Source: Streptomyces poonensis (GTDB taxonomy: Bacteria > Actinomycetota > Actinomycetes > Streptomycetales > Streptomycetaceae). Taken from it: 64,000 nucleotides of DNA. The stretch is taken from assembly GCF_014650915.1 (NCBI RefSeq), contig NZ_BMVW01000004.1, forward strand, positions 124,001 to 188,000. The letters run 5' to 3'. Under the pieces are notes generated by a model, which was not told the DNA's origin, did not search any database, and worked only from the letters and a program-made list of their open reading frames with translations. This document shows, in pieces, positions 16,568 to 25,800 of this stretch. The position numbers and the translations under genes were made by a program. The number at the start of each line of letters is the position of its first letter. The stretch's first letter is position 1.

Positions 16568-16756
16568 TCACCATGTAGCGCGCACCTGGCGGATGATCCG
16601 CCGACGCAGCCGCACCTTGCGGCTGCCGTCACGCAGCAGGCTCAGGCGGTCCAGTTCCCAGTGACCGTACTCGGCATGGTCCGTCAGCAGACGTGTGGCT
16701 TCCTTGCGGGAGACCCCGCGCGGAACGTACACGTCGACAAATTCGTATTCCGGCAT
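16568..16756 (-). CDS. DUF5703-type small basic protein
   Basis: A 62-residue basic protein, MPEYEFVDVYVPRGVSRKEA...HWELDRLSLLRDGSRKVRLRRRIIRQVR. The pattern matches the actinobacterial DUF5703 family, which has no known function; it has no membrane segment. It is divergent from the acidic protein gene, with only 47 bases between the start codons. A TAGATG box lies almost at the ATG, and no Shine-Dalgarno sequence is seen, so the transcript may be leaderless. Confidence 0.8.
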   Translation of the reverse strand: MPEYEFVDVYVPRGVSRKEATRLLTDHAEYGHWELDRLSLLRDGSRKVRLRRRIIRQVRATW

Positions 16757-16790
16757 CGCATCTATTGTGCGGGCTGGGGCCCGGTGCGGA

Positions 16791-16796
16791 TAGCGT
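16791..16796 (+). promoter_or_regulatory. -10 box of a leaderless transcript
   Basis: TAGCGT lies 7 bases before the ATG at 16804, which puts the predicted transcription start on the start codon. No ribosome site precedes the gene. Confidence 0.55.
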
Positions 16797-16803
16797 CTGC
16801 ACT

Positions 16804-17502
16804 ATGTCTGATGCTGCGCAGCCGACCGCTGCCGAGGTACGCGCCGCCGCCGAGGCGGTCAAGACCGCGCTCGACCGTCACCTGGCGGCGGTCGAGCGGA
16901 GGACGGGGAAGGACACCCCGACCGTCACCGAAGCGTTCAACGAGCTGGCCGCGGCGGCCGAGGCCTACGACGAGCTCCTCTTCCAGTGCTACGACGAGGT
17001 CACGCCGTTCGACATCCCCGGCACGGTACCGCCCTACACCGGCCCGGAACCCGAGGCCATCAGCGTGCTGATCCGGCGGGACTACACCGTGGTGGAGCCG
17101 CAGCGGCTGCTGGCACAGGCACAGCGGGTCGAGGCCGTGGAGGACGACGAGTCGGGGGACGAGGGCTCCGGCGACGGCGGTACGGCACATGCGCTGGACA
17201 TCGTGTTCGGCGAGTTCGAAGCGGATGAGATCGCCTCGCGGCACAAGGAGTTCGGGCTGGAGGAGGGCGACTCCACGCTCTGGGTGACGGCCCTGGACGA
17301 GCCTGCCGAGCCCGGCGAATGGCTGGAGACGCCCTTCGAGCAGCCCGAGCAGGACCGGGTCGTCTGCCGGTTCGACGCCAGTACCGTCTTCGACGACGAG
17401 GCCGATGACGAACTCGACGACGACGGATTCGGCCCCGCACCCGCGTACGTCGGGGAACTGGACGACGACGAGGATCTGGAACCGCTGGACGCGGATCGCT
17501 GA
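16804..17502 (+). CDS. Acidic hypothetical protein
   Basis: A 232-residue soluble protein, strongly acidic toward the C-terminus (runs such as DDEADDELDDDGF and ELDDDEDLEPLD). The N-terminal half (about residues 10-100) is helical with Ala/Glu-rich text and ends PFDIPGTVPPYTGPEP. The middle reads AHALDIVFGEFEADEIASRHKEFGLEEGDSTLWV. No signal peptide, membrane segment or catalytic motif is recognised. The family appears restricted to actinobacteria by general knowledge; function unknown. Confidence 0.75.
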   Translation: MSDAAQPTAAEVRAAAEAVKTALDRHLAAVERRTGKDTPTVTEAFNELAAAAEAYDELLFQCYDEVTPFDIPGTVPPYTGPEPEAISVLIRRDYTVVEPQRLLAQAQRVEAVEDDESGDEGSGDGGTAHALDIVFGEFEADEIASRHKEFGLEEGDSTLWVTALDEPAEPGEWLETPFEQPEQDRVVCRFDASTVFDDEADDELDDDGFGPAPAYVGELDDDEDLEPLDADR

Positions 17503-17609
17503 GCGGTCACGGGTCCGGCTGAGGGGACCACGAGTCCGGCGAGCCGTACGACGGCAGGGGTGGCGGTCCCCATGACACGGTGACCGCCACCTTCCGCATC
17601 CGCGTGGGC

Positions 17610-20054
17610 TCAACCGGCCGTCGGCACCTGAGCCTTGAGCAGCGTGGACAGACGCGTCGTACGGGGCTTGGCGGAGACCTCGGCGACCGCCCGCGGCAGC
17701 GCCTGCTCGACTCCGTGCACCACGGACAGATGGCGCTCGGCGCGCCCGAACGCCGTATAGACCCAGGGGCGGTTCAGGGCCTGGGCCGCGTCGCCGGGCA
17801 GCACCACGACCACGGCCGGCCACCGCTGCCCCACGGCCTGGTGCGCGGTCAGCGCCCAGCCGTGCCGTACGGACTGTTCCACGCGCTCCTTCGGTACGAC
17901 GACGGGGGCGCCCGCGCACTCCAGGCGCAGCCCGTCGGCGTCGGCCCCCGTCACACGGCCGGACACCGTGCGGCCCGGCGCGGGGGACCAGGCGATCCGG
18001 TCGCCCGGGTCGAAGCCGCCGAAGCGGCCGGGTCCGGGGTTCAGGCGCTCCTTGAGCGCGGCGTTGAGCGTGCGCGTGCCGGCCGCGCCGCCATGGCCCG
18101 GGGTGATCACCTGGGTCTGTTCCGCCGGGATGCCGAGCGCCCGCGGCACCGAGTCCACGACCAGTTGCACGGTGCGGTGGACGGCCTCGCCGGCGTCCCG
18201 CACCGGCACGATCGCGATCTCCTTGCCCGGGGCGTCGACCTGGTTCAGCTCGCCGATGCCGATGCCGGAGACCAGCTCGCCGAGGGGCCCGGGGTCGGGC
18301 GTGCGCGAGGCGACCTGGGGGCAGGCGCGGGCGGCGAGCAGATCCGCGAAGACCCGCCCCGGGCCCGCGGACCACAGGACGCCCGGGTCGCCGCTGAGTA
18401 CGAGCCGGGCTCCGTCGGGCAGCGACTCGGTGAGCACGGCCGCGGTCTCGACGTCGAGCTGCGGGGCGTCGAGGACGACGAGGAGGTCGAGGTCCAGCGC
18501 CCCGTCCGCGTCCCGCCCCGGCCCCTGCGCACCGGAGAGAAGCCCGGCCACGGTGGCGACGGCCTGGAGGGCGTCGGGTGCGTCGACGGTCTCCCCGGCG
18601 CCGCCACCGCCGGACACCGGCGCGCTCCCGCGCGTGCCGGCGAGCAGCCGTGCGAACCGCTGCCTGCCGTCCGTGGCGTGCGTGGCCGCGTAGGCCCGCA
18701 GGCCGAGTGCCCGGGCGGCCGTCAGCAGGGCCGCCGGCTCGGCGCGGGACGCCTCGCCGCCGGTGTGCAGGACCAGGCCGTGGCCGGCGACGGCGCGGAT
18801 CAGTTCCGCGGCGGACCGCGGGGCCGACGCGGCGGCCGAGGACCAGTCCGCGGGGTCCTCCTTCGGCAGGGAGTTGATCACGCGGGCGAGCCCGTCGGCG
18901 AGACTCTCCTCGGCGAGGGCGTACCGCTCGAGACCGATCAGGACACGGACCGGACGCTCCGCGGCCCCCTCGCCGTCCTCCGCGTCCCCCGTCTCTTCCG
19001 CGTCCTTCGCGTCCCCGGTCTCCCGGGCCGGGGCCGCCGACGCCGGGTCGAGGGCGTCCTGGAAGACCAGGGCGTCGCCCTCCGCGACGGCGCTCCGCAC
19101 GGCCGCGTCCGGGTCCGGCACCGTGTACCGGCCGAGCGCCGCCGTGAGCGCCGGGACCTCCAGCGCCGTGTGCCCGGCGAGCGCCGCCTGCTCCAGCAGC
19201 CAGACGGTGAACGCCCGGCCCCGCCGCTCGTCACCGGGACCGCACTCCGCGCCGAGCAGGGCCCGGGCGAACCCGTCCGCCTGCTCGGGCCGGACCCCGC
19301 CGACGCGCAGCAGCTGCCAGGGATCCGCGCCCAGTTCCCCGGCCGCGCTCTCGCCGAGCACCGCGGCGGCCTGTGCGGCGAGCGACTCGGGGGCGCCGCC
19401 CCGGGCCAGTACCGCGCGGACGGTGTCGACGGTCTCGCGCGCGGGGGCCGCGGCAGCGGGCGTGGGTGCCACGGGCTGCGGGCGCCGCACGGGTTCGGGC
19501 GCGGGCCTGCGGGGGGCGGGCTCCGGTTCGGCGAACACGGTGGAGACGGGCTTCTGGCCGCTCTCCACGGCGCGTACGGCGGCGAGCAGATCGGCGGCCG
19601 TCCCGCTGAGCCCCGCCCCGCTGTCGATCGGCCCGTTCCGCTCGGCCTTGCGCCGCTCGATCCGCTCCCGCTCCACCCGCTGGGCCGCCAGCTCGGCCTG
19701 CGCCTCGGAGAGACCGGACTTCCCGTCGGCGTCCTCGTCGCCGGTGTCCCCGCCGCCCACGTCCTCGGCGCCGTCCCCGGCGGCTTCCTCGCCGCTTCCG
19801 GTCACAGCCGTGCCGGCATCGTCCGCGTCCGTGGCCTTCTCGTCCCCGTCAGCGCCCGTCCCGCCGGCCTCGGTGCCGGTGTCGTCGGCGGCCGCCCGGC
19901 CGTCGTCGCCCGTGTCCTCGCCGCCCCCGGCCGCCTCCGTGGCGTCCGGTGTCCGCGTGCGCACGGTCGTCCCCGGCTCCCCGTCCGCGGCGGCGCCCTC
20001 GCCGCCCGGTGCCTCCGGCTCGGCCGGTTCCGTGGTCGCGGGATCCGTGGTCAC
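17610..20054 (-). CDS. RecD-like helix-hairpin-helix/helicase-fold protein
   Basis: An 814-residue protein. Residues 1-120 are acidic low-complexity text (Asp/Gly/Ala/Thr), followed by a Pro-rich linker. About 195-300 resemble the RecD2 helix-hairpin-helix region (LGADPWQLLRVGGVRPEQADGFARALL, then GHTALEVPALTAAL). The motor domain is degenerate: I see no GxGKT P-loop, and the Walker B position reads LDLLVVLDAPQLD. The C-terminal UvrD_C_2-like motif WALTAHQAVGQRWPAVVVVLP is retained. It may bind DNA without ATPase activity. GTG 20054 overlaps the aldo/keto reductase stop by four bases, with GGAG upstream, so the two are coupled. Confidence 0.75.
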   Translation of the reverse strand: MTTDPATTEPAEPEAPGGEGAAADGEPGTTVRTRTPDATEAAGGGEDTGDDGRAAADDTGTEAGGTGADGDEKATDADDAGTAVTGSGEEAAGDGAEDVGGGDTGDEDADGKSGLSEAQAELAAQRVERERIERRKAERNGPIDSGAGLSGTAADLLAAVRAVESGQKPVSTVFAEPEPAPRRPAPEPVRRPQPVAPTPAAAAPARETVDTVRAVLARGGAPESLAAQAAAVLGESAAGELGADPWQLLRVGGVRPEQADGFARALLGAECGPGDERRGRAFTVWLLEQAALAGHTALEVPALTAALGRYTVPDPDAAVRSAVAEGDALVFQDALDPASAAPARETGDAKDAEETGDAEDGEGAAERPVRVLIGLERYALAEESLADGLARVINSLPKEDPADWSSAAASAPRSAAELIRAVAGHGLVLHTGGEASRAEPAALLTAARALGLRAYAATHATDGRQRFARLLAGTRGSAPVSGGGGAGETVDAPDALQAVATVAGLLSGAQGPGRDADGALDLDLLVVLDAPQLDVETAAVLTESLPDGARLVLSGDPGVLWSAGPGRVFADLLAARACPQVASRTPDPGPLGELVSGIGIGELNQVDAPGKEIAIVPVRDAGEAVHRTVQLVVDSVPRALGIPAEQTQVITPGHGGAAGTRTLNAALKERLNPGPGRFGGFDPGDRIAWSPAPGRTVSGRVTGADADGLRLECAGAPVVVPKERVEQSVRHGWALTAHQAVGQRWPAVVVVLPGDAAQALNRPWVYTAFGRAERHLSVVHGVEQALPRAVAEVSAKPRTTRLSTLLKAQVPTAG

Positions 20055-21034
20055 AGCGTGCTCCAGTCGTGATCGGGATAGCGGTGCACGGGCGCCGACA
20101 CGTCGTCGAGCGCCCGGCAGATCTCGTCAGGAAGCGTAAGCGCCTCCACTGACAGTGCCGCCGTGAGCTGCTGCGCGGTGCGCGCGCCGACGATCGGGGC
20201 GGCGACCCCGGGCCGGTCGCGGACCCAGGCGAGGGCCACCTGCAGCGGGGTCGTGGCGAGGCCGTCCGCCGCCGTCCGCACCGCGTCCACGATGCTGCTC
20301 GCGGTGTCGTCGAGGTACGGCGCGACGAACGGGGCGAGATGCTCCGACGCGCCGCGCGAGTCGGCGGGAGTGGAGTGGCGGTACTTGCCGGTCAGCACCC
20401 CGCGGCCGAGCGGCGAGGACGGCAGCAGGCCCACACCGAGGTCCAGCGCGGCGGGCAGCACCTCACGCTCCACGCCGCGCTGGAGCAGCGAGTACTCCAT
20501 CTGTGTGCTGGCCAGGCGGGTGCGTATGCCGGGAGCGGCGAGCTGCCAGGTCGCCGCCTTCGCCAGCTGCCAGCCGCAGAAGTTGGACACGCCCGCGTAC
20601 CGCGCGCGGCCGCTGCTCACCGCCAGGTCGAGCGCCTGGAGGGTCTCCTCCAGCGGGGTGCCGGGGTCGTAGGCGTGGACGTGCCACAGGTCCACGTGGT
20701 CCGTGCCCAGCCGGGCCAGGGAGGCGTCCAGCGCGGAGAGCAGATGGCCGCGCGAGCCGTCGAAGCGGCGGTCCGGGTCGGGGACGCTGCCCGCCTTCGT
20801 CGAGATGACGAGGTCCTCGCGCGGCACCAGCGACTCCATGAGGCGCCCGAGCAGATACTCGGCGTCCCCGTCGCCGTACACGTCCGCCGTGTCGACGAGG
20901 GTGCCGCCCGCCTCCCAGAACGCCTTCAGCATGTCCGCGGCGTCGTGCTCGCCCGTGTCACGTCCCCAGGTCAGGGTGCCGAGCCCGATCCGCGACACAC
21001 GCAGGCCGGTACGGCCGAGATGCCTCTGCTCCAT
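20051..21034 (-). CDS. Aldo/keto reductase
   Basis: A 327-residue TIM-barrel NADPH reductase. Its landmarks are MEQRHLGRTGLRVSRIGLGT, the catalytic region LVDTADVYGDGDAEYLLGR (Asp and Tyr) and VISTKAG (Lys). DHVDLWHVHAYDP carries the His, and SSPLGRGVLTGKY and the C-terminal NADPH site follow. The substrate is unknown. There is no Shine-Dalgarno sequence; a TAATGT box 7 bases before the ATG suggests a leaderless mRNA. It is co-transcribed with the RecD-like gene downstream. Confidence 0.9.
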   Translation of the reverse strand: MEQRHLGRTGLRVSRIGLGTLTWGRDTGEHDAADMLKAFWEAGGTLVDTADVYGDGDAEYLLGRLMESLVPREDLVISTKAGSVPDPDRRFDGSRGHLLSALDASLARLGTDHVDLWHVHAYDPGTPLEETLQALDLAVSSGRARYAGVSNFCGWQLAKAATWQLAAPGIRTRLASTQMEYSLLQRGVEREVLPAALDLGVGLLPSSPLGRGVLTGKYRHSTPADSRGASEHLAPFVAPYLDDTASSIVDAVRTAADGLATTPLQVALAWVRDRPGVAAPIVGARTAQQLTAALSVEALTLPDEICRALDDVSAPVHRYPDHDWSTL

Positions 21035-21206
21035 GCACGCGACATTACTGGCCTGAACTGGATACGCGGGGGGCCTGTGGACAACCGGTCCCACGGCCGG
21101 GACCGGCCCCGCCCGCGCCCGGCGGACGGCTCCCTCACCACCGCGGGCGTCCGCGCGCTAGTGTCTGCCGCGACAGCGACGTTACTGATCGGTAAGGGGA
21201 ATCGGC

Positions 21207-22262
21207 ATGCAGCTCGGGATCAACCTCGGCTACTGGGGTGCCGGAATGGACGCGGACAATCTCGCCGTCGCCCAGGAGGCCGACCGGCTGGGCTACGCCG
21301 TGTGCTGGGCCGCCGAGGCGTACGGCTCCGACGCGGCCACCGTGCTCAGCTGGGTCGCCGCGCAGACCGAGCGCATCGACGTCGGTTCGGCGATCTTCCA
21401 GATCCCGGCCCGGCAGCCCGCGATGACCGCGATGACCGCCGCCACGCTCGACTCGCTCTCCGGCGGCCGGTTCCGGCTCGGTCTCGGCGTCTCCGGCCCG
21501 CAGGTCTCCGAGGGCTGGTACGGCGTGAAGTTCGACAAGCCGCTGGCGCGGACCCGCGAGTACGTCGAGATCGTGCGCAAGGCGATGACCCGCGAGCGCC
21601 TCTCCTACGAGGGCGAGCACTGGACCCTGCCCCTGCCCGGCGGCCCGGGCAAGCCGATCAAGCTGACCGTGCACCCGCAGCGCGAGCACGTCCCGCTGTA
21701 CATCGCCGCGATCGGCCCGAAGAACCTGGAGCAGACCGGTGAGATCGCCGACGGCGCGCTGCTGATCTTCCCCTCGGCCGAGCACCTGGAGGACACCGCC
21801 GTCCGGCATCTGCGGGCCGGGCGGGAGAAGTCCGGGAAGACCATGGACGGCTTCGACGTGTGCCCGACGCTGCCGCTCGCCGTCGGCGACGACCAGGACG
21901 TGACCGCGCTCGCCGACACCTTCCGGCCCTACACCGCGCTGTACGTCGGCGGCATGGGCAGCCGCAAGCAGAACTTCTACAACCAGCTCGCCCGGCGCAT
22001 GGGGTACGAGGAGGCGGCCGCCGAGATCCAGGACAAGTACCTGTCCGGCGACAAGGACGGCGCGGCGGCGGCCGTCCCGCACGAGCTGATCGACCGGACC
22101 ACCCTGCTGGGCTCCGTGGCGCGGATCGCCGACCGGATGCGGGCCTACGCCCAGGCCGGGGTCACCACGCTCACGCTGGCGCCTGCGGGCTTCACGCTCG
22201 ACGAGCGGATCGCCTCGCTGCGGGCCGGCGCCGAGGCCCTGGAGCGGGCCGGGCTCGCGTAG
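21207..22262 (+). CDS. F420-dependent luciferase-like (LLM) oxidoreductase
   Basis: A 351-residue member of the bacterial luciferase-like superfamily. The start MQLGINLGYWGAGMDADNLAVAQEADRLGYAVCWAAE, the segment GSAIFQIPARQPAMTAMTAATLDSLSGGRFRLGLG and IAAIGPKNLEQTGEIADGALLI fit the F420-dependent subgroup common in Streptomyces and mycobacteria. It would transfer hydride using coenzyme F420; the substrate cannot be told. ATG 21207 follows GGTAAGGGGA. It is divergent from the aldo/keto reductase. Confidence 0.88.
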   Translation: MQLGINLGYWGAGMDADNLAVAQEADRLGYAVCWAAEAYGSDAATVLSWVAAQTERIDVGSAIFQIPARQPAMTAMTAATLDSLSGGRFRLGLGVSGPQVSEGWYGVKFDKPLARTREYVEIVRKAMTRERLSYEGEHWTLPLPGGPGKPIKLTVHPQREHVPLYIAAIGPKNLEQTGEIADGALLIFPSAEHLEDTAVRHLRAGREKSGKTMDGFDVCPTLPLAVGDDQDVTALADTFRPYTALYVGGMGSRKQNFYNQLARRMGYEEAAAEIQDKYLSGDKDGAAAAVPHELIDRTTLLGSVARIADRMRAYAQAGVTTLTLAPAGFTLDERIASLRAGAEALERAGLA

Positions 22263-22503
22263 CGGAGGAGAGGCGCGAAGAAGCGCCGGGGGTGCATGGG
22301 GGCGTCTGCGGCCGTGGTGGGGGCTCGGGGGGTCTTCCCCGCCACGGCCGTCACCGGGACAACGCCCGCCGCCCTGGTTGGTTACGCCCCCTGGCGCGTG
22401 TCCCGTCCGTCATTCGGCGGATTTGTCCGACACCGGTGTTGCTCCGCCCGCTGCCACCGCATTTGACTCCTTCTCTGTGGAATCCTGCAGAGAGGTGCCC
22501 AGC

Positions 22504-23301
22504 ATGTTTTCGGCCAAAAGTCTGTTCCAGGAGATCCTCGACCACGACGAGACCTTCCGGCTGTTCTGCTCCGTCGCCGCCAGCGGGGAGGCACAGGGAG
22601 GCTGGGAGAACGCCCGGATCGCCGCGCTCGTCCCGGAGAGCCAGCGCACCCTCGCACCCAAGATCACCCGCCATGGCGCCGACGAGGACAAGCACGGGCG
22701 CATCTTCAACGCCCTCCTGCGGAAACGCGGCCTCGAACCGGTCGAGGTCCCGTCCGGCGCCGACTACACGATGCTCCTGGAGCGCGGCGGTATCGGCCTC
22801 GCCCACGAGAAGCTCAAGGCCGACGAGCCGCTCACGGTCGAGGACATCGTCGTCTACCTCGCGCACAGCAGGGTCACCGAACAGCGTGCCTCCGAGCAGA
22901 TGGGACTGCTCCGCAGGCACTTCGCCGACCACCCCGACATCGGCCGCGCGGTGAAGATGATCTCCGACGACGAGGACAACCACCTCGCGTACTGCCAAGA
23001 GGAGCTGCTGCGCCTCGCGGCGGCGGGTCACGGCCGCGCGATCCAGCGCACCCTGCGGGAGTGCGCCCTCGCCGAGATCCGCGTCCACCGCGACGTCAGC
23101 CTCGCCGTGATGGCCGCCATGGGGCGCGTCCTCGGCTGGCCGAAGGCCAAGGCGGCCGCCCTCGCCGCGGGCATCCACGCCGTGTACCTGTACGAGCGGC
23201 TCGGCGGCTGGCGGCGCATGGTCTCCCTGAGGATGCCGGAACGCCGCGACGCCCTGGGCGGGCCGGCGGCGGTGTCTCCCGAGTCCCCCGAGTTCGCGTG
23301 A
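22504..23301 (+). CDS. Ferritin-like di-iron domain protein
   Basis: A 265-residue all-helical protein. Two carboxylate/histidine motifs, HGADEDKHGRIFNALL (about residues 58-73) and SDDEDNHLAYCQEELL (about 158-173), are spaced as in ferritin-like di-iron proteins, with helices between and after them. No signal peptide is present. ATG 22504 has AGAGAGGTG upstream. An oxidase, hydroxylase or iron-storage role is possible. It converges on corA, with only a short gap. Function unknown beyond the fold. Confidence 0.72.
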   Translation: MFSAKSLFQEILDHDETFRLFCSVAASGEAQGGWENARIAALVPESQRTLAPKITRHGADEDKHGRIFNALLRKRGLEPVEVPSGADYTMLLERGGIGLAHEKLKADEPLTVEDIVVYLAHSRVTEQRASEQMGLLRRHFADHPDIGRAVKMISDDEDNHLAYCQEELLRLAAAGHGRAIQRTLRECALAEIRVHRDVSLAVMAAMGRVLGWPKAKAAALAAGIHAVYLYERLGGWRRMVSLRMPERRDALGGPAAVSPESPEFA

Positions 23302-23311
23302 CCGGTCCGGC

Positions 23312-24307
23312 CTAAAGCCATCCTCTCCGCTTGAACAGCCGGTACAGCAGCAGCTCCAGCACCGCCATCACCGCGATCACCGCCGGGTAGGACGCCGTCC
23401 AGTGCAGCTCCGGCATGTGCTCGAAGTTCATGCCGTAGACGCCCGCGATCATCGTCGGGACCGCGGCCATCGCCGCCCACGAAGAGATCTTCCGCATGTC
23501 GTCGTTCTGCCGGACGCCCATCTGCGCGAGGTGCGCCGACAGCACGTCCGACACCAGCCGGTCGAGACCGTCCACCGACTCGTTGACCCGCGTGAGGTGG
23601 TCGTTCACATCGCGGAAGAAGGGCTGGGCGCTGTCGTCCACGAAGGGCACCGCCCCGCCGGCGCCGCCCGGGCCCGAGAGCCGGCTCATGGGCGGGCCGA
23701 GCGGGCCGGTGGCCCGCCGGAACTCCAGGATCTGCCGCTTGAACGTGTAGATCCGCGACGCGGTGTGCCGCGAGCTGCCGACCTCCGGTGAGAAGACCTC
23801 CGTCTCCAGCTCCTCCAGGTCGTTCTGGAGCTCGGTCGCCACGTCCAGGTAGTGGTCCACCGCCGCGTCCGCGATCGCGTACAGCACGGCCGTCGGACCC
23901 TTGCCGAGCAGCTCGGGCTCCTGCTCCAGACGGCGGCGTACGGCCGCGAGCGGCGCGCCCTCCCCGTGCCGTACGGTCACCACGAAGCCGTCACCGAGGA
24001 AGATCATGAGCTCGCCCGTGGACACCGCGTCGCTGTGCGGCTCGTACACGACGGGCTTCAGCACCAGGAACAGCGAGTCCTCGTAGACCTCCAGCTTGGG
24101 CCGCTGGTGCGCGTTCAGGGCGTCCTCCACGGCCAGCGGGTGCAGTGCGAACTCGCGGCTGACCAGGTCGAACTCCTTCTCCGTCGGCTCGTGCAGGCCG
24201 ATCCAGACGAAGCCGCCCGCGGCCCGCGCGGCGCTCAGGGCGTCGGAGAAGTCCTCGGGCCCCTCCGTACGGTGCCCCTGGCGGTAGACGGCACAGTCGA
24301 CGATCAC
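23312..24307 (-). CDS. corA: Magnesium/cobalt transporter CorA
   Basis: A 331-residue CorA channel. It has a long N-terminal cytoplasmic domain (FVWIGLHEPTEKEFDLVSREFALHPLAVEDALN...QRPKLEVYEDSLFLVL), then the stalk helix and the first membrane helix ending in YGMNFEHMPEL. The GMN selectivity motif is near residues 292-294, and a second helix with the basic tail FKRRGWL follows. It forms a pentamer and imports Mg2+ (also Co2+). The start is GTG 24307, preceded by AAGGGAAG. It is divergent from the histidine phosphatase. Confidence 0.95.
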   Translation of the reverse strand: MIVDCAVYRQGHRTEGPEDFSDALSAARAAGGFVWIGLHEPTEKEFDLVSREFALHPLAVEDALNAHQRPKLEVYEDSLFLVLKPVVYEPHSDAVSTGELMIFLGDGFVVTVRHGEGAPLAAVRRRLEQEPELLGKGPTAVLYAIADAAVDHYLDVATELQNDLEELETEVFSPEVGSSRHTASRIYTFKRQILEFRRATGPLGPPMSRLSGPGGAGGAVPFVDDSAQPFFRDVNDHLTRVNESVDGLDRLVSDVLSAHLAQMGVRQNDDMRKISSWAAMAAVPTMIAGVYGMNFEHMPELHWTASYPAVIAVMAVLELLLYRLFKRRGWL

Positions 24308-24354
24308 AGAGTGCTTCCCTTCGCCGTGCGGAGCGGGCCGAGGCCCCCCGTCGT

Positions 24355-24380
24355 ACGGCCCGGGAGGTGTCCCGGGCCGT
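24355..24380. repeat. 11-bp inverted repeat in the corA/phosphatase promoter gap
   Basis: ACGGCCCGGGA (24355-24365) and TCCCGGGCCGT (24370-24380) around a GGTG loop. It sits between two divergent start codons, so it is not an obvious terminator; it could be an operator or a 5' leader hairpin of corA. Confidence 0.6.
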
Positions 24381-24426
24381 GAAATCCCCCGCGGAGTCCG
24401 CGCGCGTGCCGTTTAGGCTGGGCCGC

Positions 24427-25113
24427 ATGCCCACGTTGATCCTTGTCCGGCACGGGCGGTCCACCGCCAACACCTCCGGGGTGCTCGCCGGGTGGACGCC
24501 CGGCGTCGCCCTCGACGAGCGCGGGGCCGCGCAGGCGGCCGCACTGCCCGGGCGGCTCGCGGAGCTGCCGATCTCCGAGGTGGTGGTCAGCCCGCTGCAG
24601 CGCTGCCAGGAGACCGTCCGGCCGCTGCTCGAGGCCCGCCCGGAACTGCGCCCGCACACCGAGGAACGGATCGGCGAGGCCCACTACGGCGACTGGTCCG
24701 GCCGCAAGCTCGCCGAACTGACGGACGAGCCGCTGATGCAGGTCGTCCAGGCGCACCCGTCCGCCGCCGAGTTCCCCGGCGGCGAGTCGATGCGGGCCAT
24801 GCAGGCACGCGCCGTGGACGCGGTGCGCGAGTGGAACGCGCGCGTGGAACGCGACCACGGCGCCGACGCCGTGTACCTGATGTGCTCGCACGGGGACATC
24901 ATCAAGTCCCTCGTGGCGGACGCGCTCGGGCTTCATCTCGACCTCTTCCAAAGGATCTCCGTGGAACCGTGTTCCATCACGGCGATCCGTTACACCCGGC
25001 TCCGCCCGTTTCTGGTTCGCCTCGGGGACACCGGGAATCTGGCCTCCCTCGCACCGCGGGAGGAGTCGTCCGACGCCAACGCACCGGTCGGGGGCGATGC
25101 GGGCGCACCGTGA
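24427..25113 (+). CDS. Histidine phosphatase (phosphoglycerate mutase-like)
   Basis: A 228-residue histidine-acid-type phosphatase. LILVRHGRSTAN (residues 4-15) carries the phospho-accepting His. Arg in SPLQRCQET, Glu in EERIGEAHYGDWSG and His in MCSHGDIIKSLV complete the active site. It is the first gene of the conserved set with DUF3090, the SCO1664-family kinase-fold protein and mshC. TAGGCT at 24414-24419 lies 7 bases before the ATG, so the mRNA is probably leaderless. The substrate is unknown; true phosphoglycerate mutase activity is unlikely from the sequence alone. Confidence 0.9.
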   Translation: MPTLILVRHGRSTANTSGVLAGWTPGVALDERGAAQAAALPGRLAELPISEVVVSPLQRCQETVRPLLEARPELRPHTEERIGEAHYGDWSGRKLAELTDEPLMQVVQAHPSAAEFPGGESMRAMQARAVDAVREWNARVERDHGADAVYLMCSHGDIIKSLVADALGLHLDLFQRISVEPCSITAIRYTRLRPFLVRLGDTGNLASLAPREESSDANAPVGGDAGAP

Positions 25114-25209
25114 TCGTCCGCCGCAGTAGGGTGAAGCGGTCGCGACGGCGCTGAACTCGTCAGCAGCCGCAGCGGCCGGTCCCGATGTCGATTCCAATGG
25201 AGACAGGAC

Positions 25210-25800
25210 GTGTCCCGTCAGGTGTTCCTCTACGACCCCCCGGACCGCTTCGTGGCCGGTACGGTCGGGCTGCCCGGGCGCCGTACCTTCTTCCTGCAGG
25301 CCTCCGCAGGGCACCGCGTCACGAGCGTCGCTCTGGAGAAGACCCAGGTGGCCGCGCTCGCGGAGCGCATGGACGAGCTGCTCGACGAGGTCGTACGGCG
25401 CAGCGGCGGCAGCGCCGCCGTCCCGGCCGTCGCCCCCACGGAGATCGCGGACACCGCGCCGCTGGAGAGCCCCGTGGAGGAGGAGTTCCGCGTCGGCACC
25501 ATGGCACTGGCCTGGGACGGCGAGGAAGAGCGCATGATCGTCGAGGCGCAGGCCCTGGTGGAGCTGGAGGCCGACTCCGACGAGGATCTCGCCGAGGCGG
25601 AGGAGAGGCTCCTCCAGGACGACGAGAACGGCCCGCCCATGCTCCGGGTCCGGCTCACCGGCGCGCAGGCCCGGGCCTTCGCCAAGCGCGCCCTCGACGT
25701 CGTCAACGCCGGGCGCCCGCCGTGCCCGTTGTGCAGCCTGCCGCTCGACCCGGAGGGACACGTATGTCCGCGCCAGAACGGATACCGCCGCGGAGCGTGA
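25210..25800 (+). CDS. DUF3090 family protein
   Basis: A 196-residue protein. The start SRQVFLYDPPDRFVAGTVGLPGRRTFFLQA and the C-terminal zinc-ribbon-like C-x2-C...H-x-C (PCPLCSLPLDPEGHVCPRQNG) are characteristic of DUF3090. There is no membrane segment. GTG 25210 was chosen from the conserved start. The last 37 bases overlap the next gene in another frame, so translation is likely coupled. It belongs to the phosphatase-DUF3090-SCO1664-mshC cassette. No function is known. Confidence 0.9.
   Translation: MSRQVFLYDPPDRFVAGTVGLPGRRTFFLQASAGHRVTSVALEKTQVAALAERMDELLDEVVRRSGGSAAVPAVAPTEIADTAPLESPVEEEFRVGTMALAWDGEEERMIVEAQALVELEADSDEDLAEAEERLLQDDENGPPMLRVRLTGAQARAFAKRALDVVNAGRPPCPLCSLPLDPEGHVCPRQNGYRRGA

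Noticed and set aside
17580..20072. An 830-residue plus-strand open frame
   Set aside because: Shadow of the RecD-like gene; Arg/Gly-rich with no recognisable domain.
24355..24380. A terminator for corA or the phosphatase
   Set aside because: The hairpin lies between divergent start codons, so neither gene ends there; it was listed as an inverted repeat instead.
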